A program made the translations under genes and the position numbers. DNA of 40,436 nt from CAXBCP01 sp963974055 (GTDB lineage Bacteria; Pseudomonadota; Alphaproteobacteria; MPNO01; UBA830). The stretch's first letter is position 1. Each line of letters begins with the position of its first letter. The notes under the pieces are model-generated. The model saw only the letters and a program-made list of their open reading frames with translations. It ran no database searches and was not told the origin of the DNA. The stretch lies in contig CAXBCP010000038.1 in the NCBI GenBank assembly GCA_963974055.1, positions 1 to 40,436 of the forward strand. The letters run 5' to 3'. Below are positions 16,897-24,548 of the stretch, piece by piece.

Positions 16897-17712
16897 TCAG
16901 GCCGCGGCAATCCGGCGGCGGCGCTGGAACGCCAGGGCGGCGATCCCGAGGCCGAGTACGGCAATCGGCGCGGGGGCGGAAACCGCGGCGCTTTCCGCGA
17001 AACCCGATACCAGCAGCTGTTGCGCGATCGGCGTGTTGACCGCACCGAGTCCGTCGAAATCGTCGACCAGGGCGGTGAAATCCTCGGTCGGTGAGCTGGC
17101 ATAGTCATCAAGGGTGCCCTGGTCGACGGCGTTGCCGATGCCGACCGCGAAGATCAGGATTCCGTCATTCTTGGCGATGTTTGCCTGGATAATCGCATCC
17201 GTTACCGGATTGGACCCGCCGGGCTCGTTCGGGTTCCCGTCGGTCAGCAGAACGATCGCCTGTTGCGCGCCGGCGCGGCCATTGGCGGCAAGCTGGGCAG
17301 CGGCGAGCGCGAACGCCGCCGCATGGTTCGTCTGGCCGTTCTGCTGGGCGAGGTTGTCCAGCACCGTGTTGACGACAGCGAGATCGCCGGTCAGCCCGAG
17401 ATCGAGGGTTGCGCCGGTTGAAAACTGGACGATCCCGGCGCGCAGGTCTGCGGCCAGCAGGTCCGCGGGCAGGGTGCCGAACGGTGGATTGGGGTCCGGT
17501 ACCGCGCCCGCTCCGGGGATGCCGGTGGCGAGGGTATTGGCGATGCTGCCGACCGAGTTTGTCAGCGCGGTGAAGTCGCCGGCGGTTATCGATCCCGATC
17601 CGTCGACCAGGAACATCACATCCAGCATCGGCGCCGAACGCGCCGCCGGTGCGTGGAAAACCGAAACGGAAAAAAGCACCGCGAAAAGCGGTGCGAAAAA
17701 CTTGCGAAACAT
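16897..17712 (-). CDS. Exported von Willebrand factor A protein with PEP-CTERM-like sorting tail
   Basis: A 271-residue exported protein. The signal peptide spans about 1-27 (ending ARSA). A vWA domain follows (about 29-225) with the MIDAS start DGSGS at 37-41 and the later LLTDGNPNEPGG and AVGIG elements, so divalent-metal adhesion is likely. The C-terminus has the three-part sorting pattern: a short APAP motif (about 246), a hydrophobic helix and RRRR near the end. This is a variant of the PEP-CTERM signal processed by exosortase. It lies 71 bp downstream of the VPEP gene on the same strand and may be cotranscribed. No exosortase is in the window. Confidence 0.87.
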   Translation of the reverse strand: MFRKFFAPLFAVLFSVSVFHAPAARSAPMLDVMFLVDGSGSITAGDFTALTNSVGSIANTLATGIPGAGAVPDPNPPFGTLPADLLAADLRAGIVQFSTGATLDLGLTGDLAVVNTVLDNLAQQNGQTNHAAAFALAAAQLAANGRAGAQQAIVLLTDGNPNEPGGSNPVTDAIIQANIAKNDGILIFAVGIGNAVDQGTLDDYASSPTEDFTALVDDFDGLGAVNTPIAQQLLVSGFAESAAVSAPAPIAVLGLGIAALAFQRRRRIAAA

Positions 17713-17783
17713 TATGTGCCTACCCCTGGTGTGCCGGCGTGCCTCCGCCGGGTGTTGTTGGAAAAATCGTCGGTTCAGCGCGC

Positions 17784-18563
17784 TCAGATGCGGCGGTTAT
17801 GCGCCCACCGCCCGACGCCGAGGCCGAAAATCCCAAGCGCGAACATCGCGATCAGGCCCGGTTCCGGCACTGCGACCGATGTACTGCCTTCGGTCGTGAT
17901 GGTGGTTGAAAAGATCAGCCCGGCCGGTCCGCCGACATCCGTCACATTTATGTACAGCGTGTTGGTGCCGCTCACAAGCAGCGGGGCGATATCGCTCCGT
18001 GTGAAATTGAATATCGGGGTAAAGCCGCCGCCGCTGGTCGATCCGGACAGAGCGGTGCCGTTCAGGAACAGGCCGGCATTGGGGAATCCGTGGGACGGAT
18101 CAGTGGTGCCGAGCAGGTTATCGACCGCGAAATCGAAATCGATGCTGGCGGCACTGACGACCGCGTCGGTGATCGTGAATTCGATCGCATACAGGGCGGA
18201 CGATCCGTTATCGCCGGAGGCAAGGGCGCCGCTGGGCGAATTTGAAATCCACTGTGCCGGGACGGCGGCGGTCGATGCATTCGCGTTAAACGAGGCCGCC
18301 GTGATCCAGGCCCCGTGCGGATTGACAACCGTGGCAGATGAGCCCTCGCCCGCAGCGGCGAAATCCGCCGGGGTAAATGCCGAGCCGAAACCTGTATCCA
18401 GCGGCCCCTGCAGGAAGGTGATCTGGCTGTCGGCGCCGCCCACGGTGCCGTTGCCGCTGTGCAGGGTGATGATCTGGTCGGCGCCGGCCGGGACGGCAAG
18501 GACGGCCGACAGTGCGAGGGCGGCGACGGCGGGAAGGGCGGCGGCACGGATACGGTCGAACAT
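17784..18563 (-). CDS. PEP-CTERM sorting-domain protein
   Basis: A 259-residue exported protein. The signal peptide runs to about residue 28. The body (about 29-228) is beta-rich, Gly/Ser/Thr-rich and poor in charge, without a domain I can name. The C-terminus is a classic PEP-CTERM tail: VPEP at 232-235, a hydrophobic helix and a basic RWAHNRR end. Exosortase (EpsH/XrtA type) is expected to cut at this motif and hand the protein to the surface or extracellular matrix. A sigma54-like promoter lies 28 bp before the start codon. The vWA protein with a similar tail follows directly. Confidence 0.88.
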   Translation of the reverse strand: MFDRIRAAALPAVAALALSAVLAVPAGADQIITLHSGNGTVGGADSQITFLQGPLDTGFGSAFTPADFAAAGEGSSATVVNPHGAWITAASFNANASTAAVPAQWISNSPSGALASGDNGSSALYAIEFTITDAVVSAASIDFDFAVDNLLGTTDPSHGFPNAGLFLNGTALSGSTSGGGFTPIFNFTRSDIAPLLVSGTNTLYINVTDVGGPAGLIFSTTITTEGSTSVAVPEPGLIAMFALGIFGLGVGRWAHNRRI

Positions 18564-18590
18564 CGGGATATTCTTTCAACTCACAGAGCT

Positions 18591-18606
18591 TGCGAACAAC
18601 TCGCCA
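18591..18606 (-). promoter_or_regulatory. Sigma54-like -24/-12 promoter of the PEP-CTERM gene
   Basis: On the minus strand 18606-18591 reads TGGCGAGTTGTTCGCA. It has the required GG-N10-GC spacing and matches about nine of the twelve informative positions of the TGGCACG-N4-TTGCW consensus. The GC would place the transcript start about 12 bp on, near 18580, some 16 bp ahead of the start codon. sigma54 and the PrsK/PrsR system are known to control PEP-CTERM genes in some bacteria, which fits. A chance match cannot be excluded. Confidence 0.45.
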
Positions 18607-18718
18607 AGCCTGCCAAAAACAATGCAAGAATCGTGCCGATTCAATAATTCACAATAATAACAACGGGTTATGGTTGTTTTGCGCGCCGGGCGGGCGCGAT
18701 TCCGTAAAGAAATCCGAC

Positions 18719-18773
18719 GGTTTCCCGATGGTTTCCCGATGGTTTCCCGATCGTTCCCGGGCGGTTTCCGGTT
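18719..18773. repeat. Five tandem 11-bp units (GGTTTCCCGAT family)
   Basis: Three perfect copies of GGTTTCCCGAT occupy 18719-18751. Two diverged units follow in the same register: CGTTCCCGGGC (18752-18762) and GGTTTCCGGTT (18763-18773). The 11-bp period is about one helical turn, so each unit would face the same side of DNA. The array lies about 140-195 bp upstream of the predicted sigma54 start of the PEP-CTERM gene and just ahead of comM. The 18610-18680 stretch between array and promoter is markedly AT-rich for this genome. Confidence 0.85.
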
Positions 18774-18787
18774 TACGCGGACCATTT

Positions 18788-18820
18788 GTTCCGGTTATGT
18801 TCCCATATACAACCGGGAAC
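18788..18820 (+). promoter_or_regulatory. Imperfect inverted repeat over the comM ribosome-binding region
   Basis: Arms GTTCCGGTT (18788-18796) and AACCGGGAAC (18811-18820) differ by one bulged base and are 14 bp apart. The right arm holds the GGGAA that precedes ATG 18835. Unit 4 of the upstream repeat array (GTTCCCGG) is also an exact complement of part of the right arm, so alternative pairings exist. A role in translation control is inference. Confidence 0.4.
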
Positions 18821-18834
18821 AGGACATGGACGGA

Positions 18835-20451
18835 TTTACACAACCCGCACATACTGGCAACTCCGTTTCCACAACCGCGGATACGACGCACCCCGCCAGC
18901 AAGCCGAACAACAGCCGCAACCGCATGGTTTCCCGCGTTCACACCGTCGCCTTTAACGGCATCGACGTGCTCGACATCGACTGCCAGGTGCAGCTGTCGT
19001 CGGGCATGGTCGCGTTCAACGTTGTCGGCCTGCCGGACAAGGCGGTCGCCGAATCCCGGGAACGGGTGCGCGCGGCGCTTGCCGCCATGGGGCTCGCCCT
19101 GCCGCCGCGCCGCATCACGGTCAATCTCGCCCCCGCCGACGTGCTGAAGGAAGGCTCGCATTTCGACCTGCCGATCGCCGTCGCCCTGCTGATGGCGATG
19201 GACGTGCTGCCCAACGATGCTTTCGACCGCCATACCATCCTCGGCGAACTGGCGCTCGACGGCACCATTACCCGGGTCGCCGGCGTGCTGCCCGCCGCCA
19301 TCGGCGCGAACGCCGCCGGGCGCGGCATGGTGTGTCCCGCCGAACAGGGCGGCGAAGCGGCCTGGGCCGGCGATATCGACGTGCTCGCGCCGGCATCGCT
19401 GCTGGCGCTGGTCAACCATGTGAAGGGGACCCAGGTGCTGACCCCGCCGCAACCGGCCCTTGCCGTGGACGATACGCCGATTCCCGATCTGCGCGACGTG
19501 AAGGGCCAGGAAAGCGCCCGCCGCGCACTGGAAATTTCGGCGGCCGGCGGCCACAATCTGCTGATGATGGGCCCGCCCGGTTCCGGAAAGTCGATGCTGG
19601 CGGCCCGCCTGCCCGGCCTGCTGCCGCCGCTGACCCCGGCGGAAGCGCTCGAAGTGTCGATGATCCATTCGGTCGCCGGCCGGCTCGACGGCGGCCGTCT
19701 GCTGATGCGCCGCGCCTTTCGCGACCCGCACCATTCGGCGACCCTGCCGGCGCTGATCGGCGGCGGCGCGCGCGCCCGGCCCGGCGAAGCGTCCCTCGCC
19801 CATCACGGCGTGCTGTTCCTGGACGAACTGCCGGAATTCGACCGCCGCAGTCTCGAAGCCCTGCGCCAGCCGCTCGAATCCGGACGCGCGGTCGTGGCCC
19901 GCGCCAATGCCCATGTCACCTATCCGGCGCGGTTCCAGCTGGTCGCCGCGATGAACCCGTGCAAATGCGGCTACCTGGACGACCCGGCACTGGCCTGCGC
20001 CCGGGTGCCGCGCTGCGCCGCCGATTACCAGTCGAAGATCTCAGGGCCGCTGTTCGACCGCATCGATCTCCATGTCGATGTGCCGGCGGTGAAGCCGGCC
20101 GACCTTGCCCTGCCCGCCCCGGCGGAGGGCACGGCGGAGGTTGCCGCCCGGGTCGCCGCCGCGCGCGCCGTCCAGGCGGAAAGATTCGAAAACCTGGTCT
20201 CACGCGATACCGCGGGCATTACCGTCAACGCCCATGCCGACGGTGAACTGCTCGATGCGGTCGCCACGCCCGATGCCGAGGGCGCAAAACTGCTGACCGA
20301 CGCCGCCGAGCGCCTGCATCTGTCGGCCCGCGGCTGGCACCGCATCCGCCGCGTCGCCCGCACCATCGCCGACCTGGACGGATCGGCGCAGGTGCGGCGG
20401 GTACATATCGCGGAGGCGCTGGGATACCGGCGGGTCGCGCCGGGGCGGTAA
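18835..20451 (+). CDS. comM: ComM/YifB family AAA+ ATPase (Mg-chelatase-like)
   Basis: ComM is a hexameric helicase that aids branch migration during natural transformation; many non-competent bacteria keep it. The N-terminal Lon-like/chelatase-associated domain (from RVHTVAFNGIDVLDIDCQVQ) leads to the AAA+ core with Walker A GPPGSGKS, VLFLDELPEFDR and the zinc-like MNPCKCGYLDDP segment, and a C-terminal YifB helical part. ATG 18835 (538 residues) has GGGAACAGGA upstream. ATG 18925 would give 508 residues, nearer the E. coli length of 506, but has no visible ribosome-binding site, so the first 30 residues are uncertain. Confidence 0.94.
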   Translation, partial: FTQPAHTGNSVSTTADTTHPASKPNNSRNRMVSRVHTVAFNGIDVLDIDCQVQLSSGMVAFNVVGLPDKAVAESRERVRAALAAMGLALPPRRITVNLAPADVLKEGSHFDLPIAVALLMAMDVLPNDAFDRHTILGELALDGTITRVAGVLPAAIGANAAGRGMVCPAEQGGEAAWAGDIDVLAPASLLALVNHVKGTQVLTPPQPALAVDDTPIPDLRDVKGQESARRALEISAAGGHNLLMMGPPGSGKSMLAARLPGLLPPLTPAEALEVSMIHSVAGRLDGGRLLMRRAFRDPHHSATLPALIGGGARARPGEASLAHHGVLFLDELPEFDRRSLEALRQPLESGRAVVARANAHVTYPARFQLVAAMNPCKCGYLDDPALACARVPRCAADYQSKISGPLFDRIDLHVDVPAVKPADLALPAPAEGTAEVAARVAAARAVQAERFENLVSRDTAGITVNAHADGELLDAVATPDAEGAKLLTDAAERLHLSARGWHRIRRVARTIADLDGSAQVRRVHIAEALGYRRVAPGR

Positions 20452-20458
20452 CCGCCCC
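20442..20458 (+). terminator. GC-rich hairpin at the comM stop codon
   Basis: GGGGCGG (20442-20448) pairs perfectly with CCGCCCC (20452-20458), and the TAA stop forms the three-base loop. There is no proper T run after it (CGGTCTCTT), so it is at best a weak terminator between the convergent comM and HIT genes. Confidence 0.35.
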
Positions 20459-20477
20459 CGGTCTCTTGCCGCTGGCC

Positions 20478-20873
20478 CTACGTCCGCACGTAGGCGGTAT
20501 TCGGCGGCAGGTCGCCGCCTTCGAGCATCGGGCCGAGCGGCTGGCCGGCGAGGATATGCACGTGCAGGTGCGGTACTTCCTGGTGGGAATCGCGGCCGTG
20601 ATTGGCGAGCACGCGGTATCCGGTCCCGTCGACCCCCAGCGCCCGCGCGGTGGCGCCGATGGCGGCAACGAAATCGGCCTGTTCGGCAGCGGGAGCCCGG
20701 GCGGAAAAATCGTCCCATGACACGTAAGGCCCCCGGGGGATCACCAGCACGTGGACCTTTGCCTGCGGGTTGATGTCCTGGAAGGACAGGGAATGCTCGG
20801 TCTCGTGCACTTTCGTGCAGGGAATTTCGCCGCGCAGGATTTTGGCGAATATGTTCTGGTCGTCGTAGCTCAT
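20478..20873 (-). CDS. HIT family nucleotide-binding hydrolase (HINT type)
   Basis: A 131-residue histidine-triad protein; relatives cleave adenosine phosphoramidates. The motif PHLHVHI is at 101-107, and the N-terminal NIFAKILRGEIPCTKVHE is typical of HinT. The frame is open further, but ATG 20873 has GGAGG about nine bases upstream. It is the last gene of the histidine operon, 47 bp after hisE, a conserved alphaproteobacterial position. Confidence 0.95.
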   Translation of the reverse strand: MSYDDQNIFAKILRGEIPCTKVHETEHSLSFQDINPQAKVHVLVIPRGPYVSWDDFSARAPAAEQADFVAAIGATARALGVDGTGYRVLANHGRDSHQEVPHLHVHILAGQPLGPMLEGGDLPPNTAYVRT

Positions 20874-20920
20874 GATATTTCCCTCCGTTCCAGCCCGTTC
20901 CCCGTCCCGGCACCGTAATC

Positions 20921-21256
20921 TCAGGTCTTCCGCGCCGCTTTCTCCGCGATGCCGGACGTGCCTTCGCGGCGTTCCAGTTCGGCCAGCACGTCTTCGGGGC
21001 GGATGCCGGCATCGGCCCACAGCACCAGCAGGTGATAGATCAGGTCGGCGCTTTCGCCGATCGTGCCGTCGCGGTCTTTCGTCACCGCGGCGATCACGGT
21101 CTCCACCGCTTCCTCGCCCAGCTTCTGCGCGATCTTGTCAGTGCCCTTTGCAAACAGCTTCGTCGTATAGGACGTGTCGGCGTCGCCGCCCTGGCGGCTG
21201 GCGATCACGGCATAGAGGCGGTCGAGCACGCGGTCGGTGTTTTCGGATCCGGTCAT
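20921..21256 (-). CDS. hisE: HisE, phosphoribosyl-ATP pyrophosphatase
   Basis: HisE catalyses the second step of histidine synthesis, hydrolysing PR-ATP to PR-AMP. The 111-residue stand-alone protein shows the MazG-like helices: SYTTKLFAKGTDKIAQKLGEEAVETVIAA with its acidic metal ligands and ESADLIYHLLVLWAD. HisI, the next enzyme and often fused to HisE elsewhere, is not in the window. It is 43 bp downstream of hisF in the same operon. Confidence 0.97.
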   Translation of the reverse strand: MTGSENTDRVLDRLYAVIASRQGGDADTSYTTKLFAKGTDKIAQKLGEEAVETVIAAVTKDRDGTIGESADLIYHLLVLWADAGIRPEDVLAELERREGTSGIAEKAARKT

Positions 21257-21299
21257 GGCTTCGCGATATCAGATTGTTGCGGCACTGTCACGGGGCGTG

Positions 21300-22067
21300 T
21301 CATTCCTCGACCGGCCGCACGGCGATTCCCGCGTCCGCCATATAGGCCTTGGTTTCGGGAATCGTGAATTCGCCGAAGTGGAAGATCGATGCCGCCAGCA
21401 CGGCGCTGGCATGGCCGTCGCGGATGCCCGCCACCATGTGATCCAGCGTGCCGACCCCGCCGGACGCGATCACCGGTACGGTCACGGCGTCGGACAGGGT
21501 GCGGGTCAGGTCGATATCGAATCCCTGGCGCGTGCCGTCGCGGTCCATCGATGTCAGCAGGATTTCCCCGGCGCCGAGCGCGGCCATCCGCTTTGCCCAG
21601 TCGATGGCGTCGATGCCGGTCGGCTCGCGCCCGCCATGGGTGAAGATTTCCCATTTTCCCGGCCCGGTCGATTTCGCGTCGATGGCGACGACGATGCATT
21701 GCGCGCCGAATTTTTCCGCCGCCTCGCCGACGAATTCCGGGCGGTGCACGGCGGCGGTGTTGATCGATACCTTGTCGGCGCCGGCCAGGAGCAGCTTGCG
21801 GATGTCCTCCACCTGTCGCACGCCGCCGCCGACGGTCAGCGGCATGAAGCACTGTTCGGCGGTGCGGTTGACGACGTCGAAGATGGTATCGCGGTTTTCG
21901 TGGCTCGCCGTGATGTCGAGAAACGTGAGCTCGTCCGCGCCCTGGCTGTCATAGAACTTCGCCTGTTCGACCGGGTCGCCCGCATCGACCAGGTCGACGA
22001 AATTGATGCCCTTGACGACACGGCCGTCCTTCACGTCGAGGCAGGGTATGATACGGGCCTTGAGCAA
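21300..22067 (-). CDS. hisF: HisF, imidazole glycerol phosphate synthase cyclase subunit
   Basis: HisF takes ammonia from HisH and PRFAR to form imidazole glycerol phosphate and AICAR. The 255-residue TIM barrel begins KARIIPCLDVKDGRVVKG with the catalytic Asp (about 11), has DITAS (about 51) and VGGGVR, and a second catalytic Asp in VAIDAK (about 130). The start is TTG 22067, with GGGAGA about eight bases upstream; no ATG gives the conserved N-terminus. It lies 44 bp after hisA. Confidence 0.98.
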   Translation of the reverse strand: MLKARIIPCLDVKDGRVVKGINFVDLVDAGDPVEQAKFYDSQGADELTFLDITASHENRDTIFDVVNRTAEQCFMPLTVGGGVRQVEDIRKLLLAGADKVSINTAAVHRPEFVGEAAEKFGAQCIVVAIDAKSTGPGKWEIFTHGGREPTGIDAIDWAKRMAALGAGEILLTSMDRDGTRQGFDIDLTRTLSDAVTVPVIASGGVGTLDHMVAGIRDGHASAVLAASIFHFGEFTIPETKAYMADAGIAVRPVEE

Positions 22068-22111
22068 TTTGATCTTTCTCCCAATTCGGCGGAAAGCCGC
22101 CGCGGTCGTCT

Positions 22112-22837
22112 TCAGTCCTTCAGAAACGCCAGTGCCTCGGCGGCGTCGAGGCGGCCGTCATAGATCGCGCGCCCGGAAATAACGCCTTCGATCCCGGCAT
22201 CTTCCCGGGCTTTGAGTTCGCGGAGATCGGCCATCCCGCGCACGCCGCCCGATGCGATCACCGGCGTGGTCAACGCAAAGGCGAGGTCGACGGTTGCTTC
22301 GACATTCACGCCCTGCATCGCGCCGTCGCGGTCGATATCGGTATAGACGATGGCCGCGACGCCGTCGTTCTCGAACCGCATCGCGAGGTCGAGCGCCCGC
22401 ACGTCCGACGTTTCGGCCCAGCCTTCAACGGCGACGCGGCCGCCGCGGGCATCGATGCCGACGACGATGCGTCCCGGGAACCGGTCGCAGGCGGCGCGTA
22501 CGAGATCCGGGTCCTTGATCGCCGCCGTGCCGAGAATCACCCGTTGCACGCCTGCGCCGAGCCAGTGTTCGATCGTCGCCATGTCGCGGATGCCGCCGCC
22601 GAGCTGGACCGGCAGGTCGACCGCACCGACGATGGCGGCGACCGCATCCGAATTGACCGGCGCGCCGGCGAAGGCGCCGTTCAGGTCGACGATGTGAATC
22701 CAGTCGAACCCGGCTTCTGCGAAATCGCGCGCCTGGGCGCCGGGGTTGTCGTTGAAGGTCGTGGCCTGGTCCATTTCGCCGCGGACCAGTCTTACGCAGG
22801 CGCCGTCTTTCAGGTCGATTGCCGGAAACAGAATCAT
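22112..22837 (-). CDS. hisA: HisA, ProFAR isomerase
   Basis: HisA opens the ribose of ProFAR to give PRFAR, the substrate of HisF-HisH. The 241-residue TIM barrel starts ILFPAIDLKDGACVRLVRGE with the catalytic Asp near residue 8, and has VQLGGGIRDM, VVGIDARGGRVAVEGW and a second Asp in VYTDIDRDG. The ATG overlaps the stop of the GNAT gene (ATGA), so it is translationally coupled. Confidence 0.98.
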   Translation of the reverse strand: MILFPAIDLKDGACVRLVRGEMDQATTFNDNPGAQARDFAEAGFDWIHIVDLNGAFAGAPVNSDAVAAIVGAVDLPVQLGGGIRDMATIEHWLGAGVQRVILGTAAIKDPDLVRAACDRFPGRIVVGIDARGGRVAVEGWAETSDVRALDLAMRFENDGVAAIVYTDIDRDGAMQGVNVEATVDLAFALTTPVIASGGVRGMADLRELKAREDAGIEGVISGRAIYDGRLDAAEALAFLKD

Positions 22838-23406
22838 TTCGCCGGTTTCTTTCCGCTCTTTTTCTTCGGGGTCTTGTGCAGCTTGCGAAGCTGTTTCGAA
22901 TAGTAATAGCCCGGGACCAGATCGCCATCGACCAGAGCATAGGCCGGGTTCGTGCCCCAGCGCTGGAAGCCCTGGCTTTCGTACAGATGAATTGCGACAT
23001 CCTGGGTGGCGCGCAGGTCGAGGTCGAGAACCAGGTAGCCCAGCTCCACTGCCTGTTTTTCCACCGCCTGCACCAGCCGCGGGGAAATTCCGTGTCCGCG
23101 CGCCCAGGGGGCGACGAACAGCGTGGTCAGGGTGGCGGAATGGGCCTGCGCCTCGTTATTGCGCGGCGGTTCCTGCAGCTGGACCGCGGCGGCGATGCGC
23201 CCGTCCAGCCGGCCGACGAAAAGATGACGTTCCGGCACCAGCACCACGCCCCTGAAATACCGGCCGAGCACGGCGCGCGGCGGCGGTTTCAGCCAGCCGA
23301 AACCGCCGCCGTCGAGGATCGCGGATTCGGCGGCGTCGCACAGGTCTTCCAGATCTTCGTCGGAAACCTCTTCAAGCGGCTCGACGGCGGTTTTAACTTC
23401 GGCCAT
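22834..23406 (-). CDS. GNAT family N-acetyltransferase embedded in the his operon
   Basis: A 190-residue GNAT protein. The acetyl-CoA motif is TTLFVAPWARGHGISPRLVQAVEKQA (core RGHGIS at 103-108), followed by LDLDLRATQDVAIHLYESQGFQRW, the usual strand-helix end of the fold. The C-terminal 13 residues are nearly all Lys/Pro/Ser. Its ATG shares one base with the hisH stop (TGATG) and its stop overlaps the hisA start, so its expression is locked to the operon. It is not a known histidine enzyme; the substrate is unknown. Confidence 0.9.
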   Translation of the reverse strand: MAEVKTAVEPLEEVSDEDLEDLCDAAESAILDGGGFGWLKPPPRAVLGRYFRGVVLVPERHLFVGRLDGRIAAAVQLQEPPRNNEAQAHSATLTTLFVAPWARGHGISPRLVQAVEKQAVELGYLVLDLDLRATQDVAIHLYESQGFQRWGTNPAYALVDGDLVPGYYYSKQLRKLHKTPKKKSGKKPAK

Positions 23407-24062
23407 CAGCGTTCCTTTCCGTTCCATTTCAGAAAATCGCCGAGCAGGCGCAATCCCGCCGCCTGGCTTTTTTCCGGGTGAAACTGCGTCCCGATCATGT
23501 TGCCACGTCCGATCATCGCGGCAAACGGCCCGCCGTAATCGGCGGTCGCCAGAACATGGTCCGCATTTTTGCAGACAACGGCATAGCTGTGCACGAAATA
23601 GGCATGTGCGCCGCCGGCAAATCCGGCGAGCATCGGGTGGGACCGGTGCGGCGCCGGCGTCACCACGTTCCAGCCCATATGCGGAATTTTCAGGTCCGGG
23701 TCCGACGGGGCCAGCGGGCGGACTTCGCCCGGAATCCACCCCAGGCCGTCATGGGTGCCGTGTTCGATGCCGCGATCCGCCATCAGCTGCATGCCGACGC
23801 AGATGCCGAGAAACGGCTTGGCGTCTTCGCGCACGTTCCGCTCCAGGGCCGCGATCATGCCGGGCAGGGCGCGCAGTCCCGCGGCGCAGTCGCCGAAGGC
23901 GCCGACGCCGGGCAGCACGATGCGGTCGGCCCGGTCGAGCGCCGCTGCGTCGCCGGTGACCGTGACAACGGTGTCCGTGCTGGTCTCGCGGGCGGCGCGT
24001 TCCAGCGCCTTCGCGGCCGACCGGAGGTTGCCCGATCCGTAATCGATAACAACGGTTTCCAT
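23406..24062 (-). CDS. hisH: HisH, imidazole glycerol phosphate synthase glutaminase subunit
   Basis: HisH releases ammonia from glutamine and channels it to HisF. The 218-residue class I glutamine amidotransferase has TVVIDYGSGNLRS at the start, the oxyanion LPGVGAFG, the nucleophile in FLGICVGMQLM (about C83) and the His-Glu pair in GTQFHPEKSQ. ATG 24062 gives the normal length although the frame is open upstream. Confidence 0.97.
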   Translation of the reverse strand: METVVIDYGSGNLRSAAKALERAARETSTDTVVTVTGDAAALDRADRIVLPGVGAFGDCAAGLRALPGMIAALERNVREDAKPFLGICVGMQLMADRGIEHGTHDGLGWIPGEVRPLAPSDPDLKIPHMGWNVVTPAPHRSHPMLAGFAGGAHAYFVHSYAVVCKNADHVLATADYGGPFAAMIGRGNMIGTQFHPEKSQAAGLRLLGDFLKWNGKER

Positions 24063-24096
24063 CGAATGTACCGAACTTTCCGTCAGTCTTCCGGCG

Positions 24097-24534
24097 TCAG
24101 AATCCGGATGTGTGCGAAGCGCCCGCCGGGGACGCCGTGTGGGCCGGCGCGCGGTTGTCGAGCGCTTCCGGGTGCAGGTCGAGAAACCGCCGGAAGGCGG
24201 TATCGGTATCCGCCGCCGCGGACAGGCCGCGCATCTCCCAGCCGCGGGCGGCCAGCGCCGTCCGTCGCCAGTCATTGCCGCTGAACCCGATCAGCACGGA
24301 TATGCCCAGCGACACCGCGCCGTAACTTACCGGATCGACATGCAACGCGGATTCCGCCACCGCCATCAGGATCATCACCGCGCAGATTCCCAGGAACACG
24401 AACCACATCCGGTGACACAGCGCCCAGAACGGGCCGAAGAAAAAGGCGGGCCAGCAGAACCCTTCCTTGATCAGCACGGCGTCGCGATCGGGGCTCAGGG
24501 CCGTTCGGCGCAGGTGTATGGTGAAGACGCGCAT
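24097..24534 (-). CDS. DUF2628 family small membrane protein
   Basis: A 145-residue protein of the DUF2628 type. It begins MRVFTIHLRR, continues VLIKEGFCWPAFFFGPFWALCHRMW (about 21-45), then two hydrophobic helices, and a soluble C-terminus with GWEMRG. The function is unknown. Its position between hisB and hisH is recurrent in alphaproteobacteria. It follows hisB by 14 bp and precedes hisH by 34 bp. ATG 24534 marks the family N-terminus. Confidence 0.85.
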   Translation of the reverse strand: MRVFTIHLRRTALSPDRDAVLIKEGFCWPAFFFGPFWALCHRMWFVFLGICAVMILMAVAESALHVDPVSYGAVSLGISVLIGFSGNDWRRTALAARGWEMRGLSAAADTDTAFRRFLDLHPEALDNRAPAHTASPAGASHTSGF

Positions 24535-24548
24535 GTGTCGTTTTCCGT

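Noticed and set aside
18680..18700. CGCGCC/GGCGCG stem as a terminator
   Set aside because: It lies between divergent genes and has no T run in either direction.
18719..18773. Reading the 11-bp repeats as a CRISPR array
   Set aside because: The units are contiguous with no spacers and far too short, and no cas gene is near.
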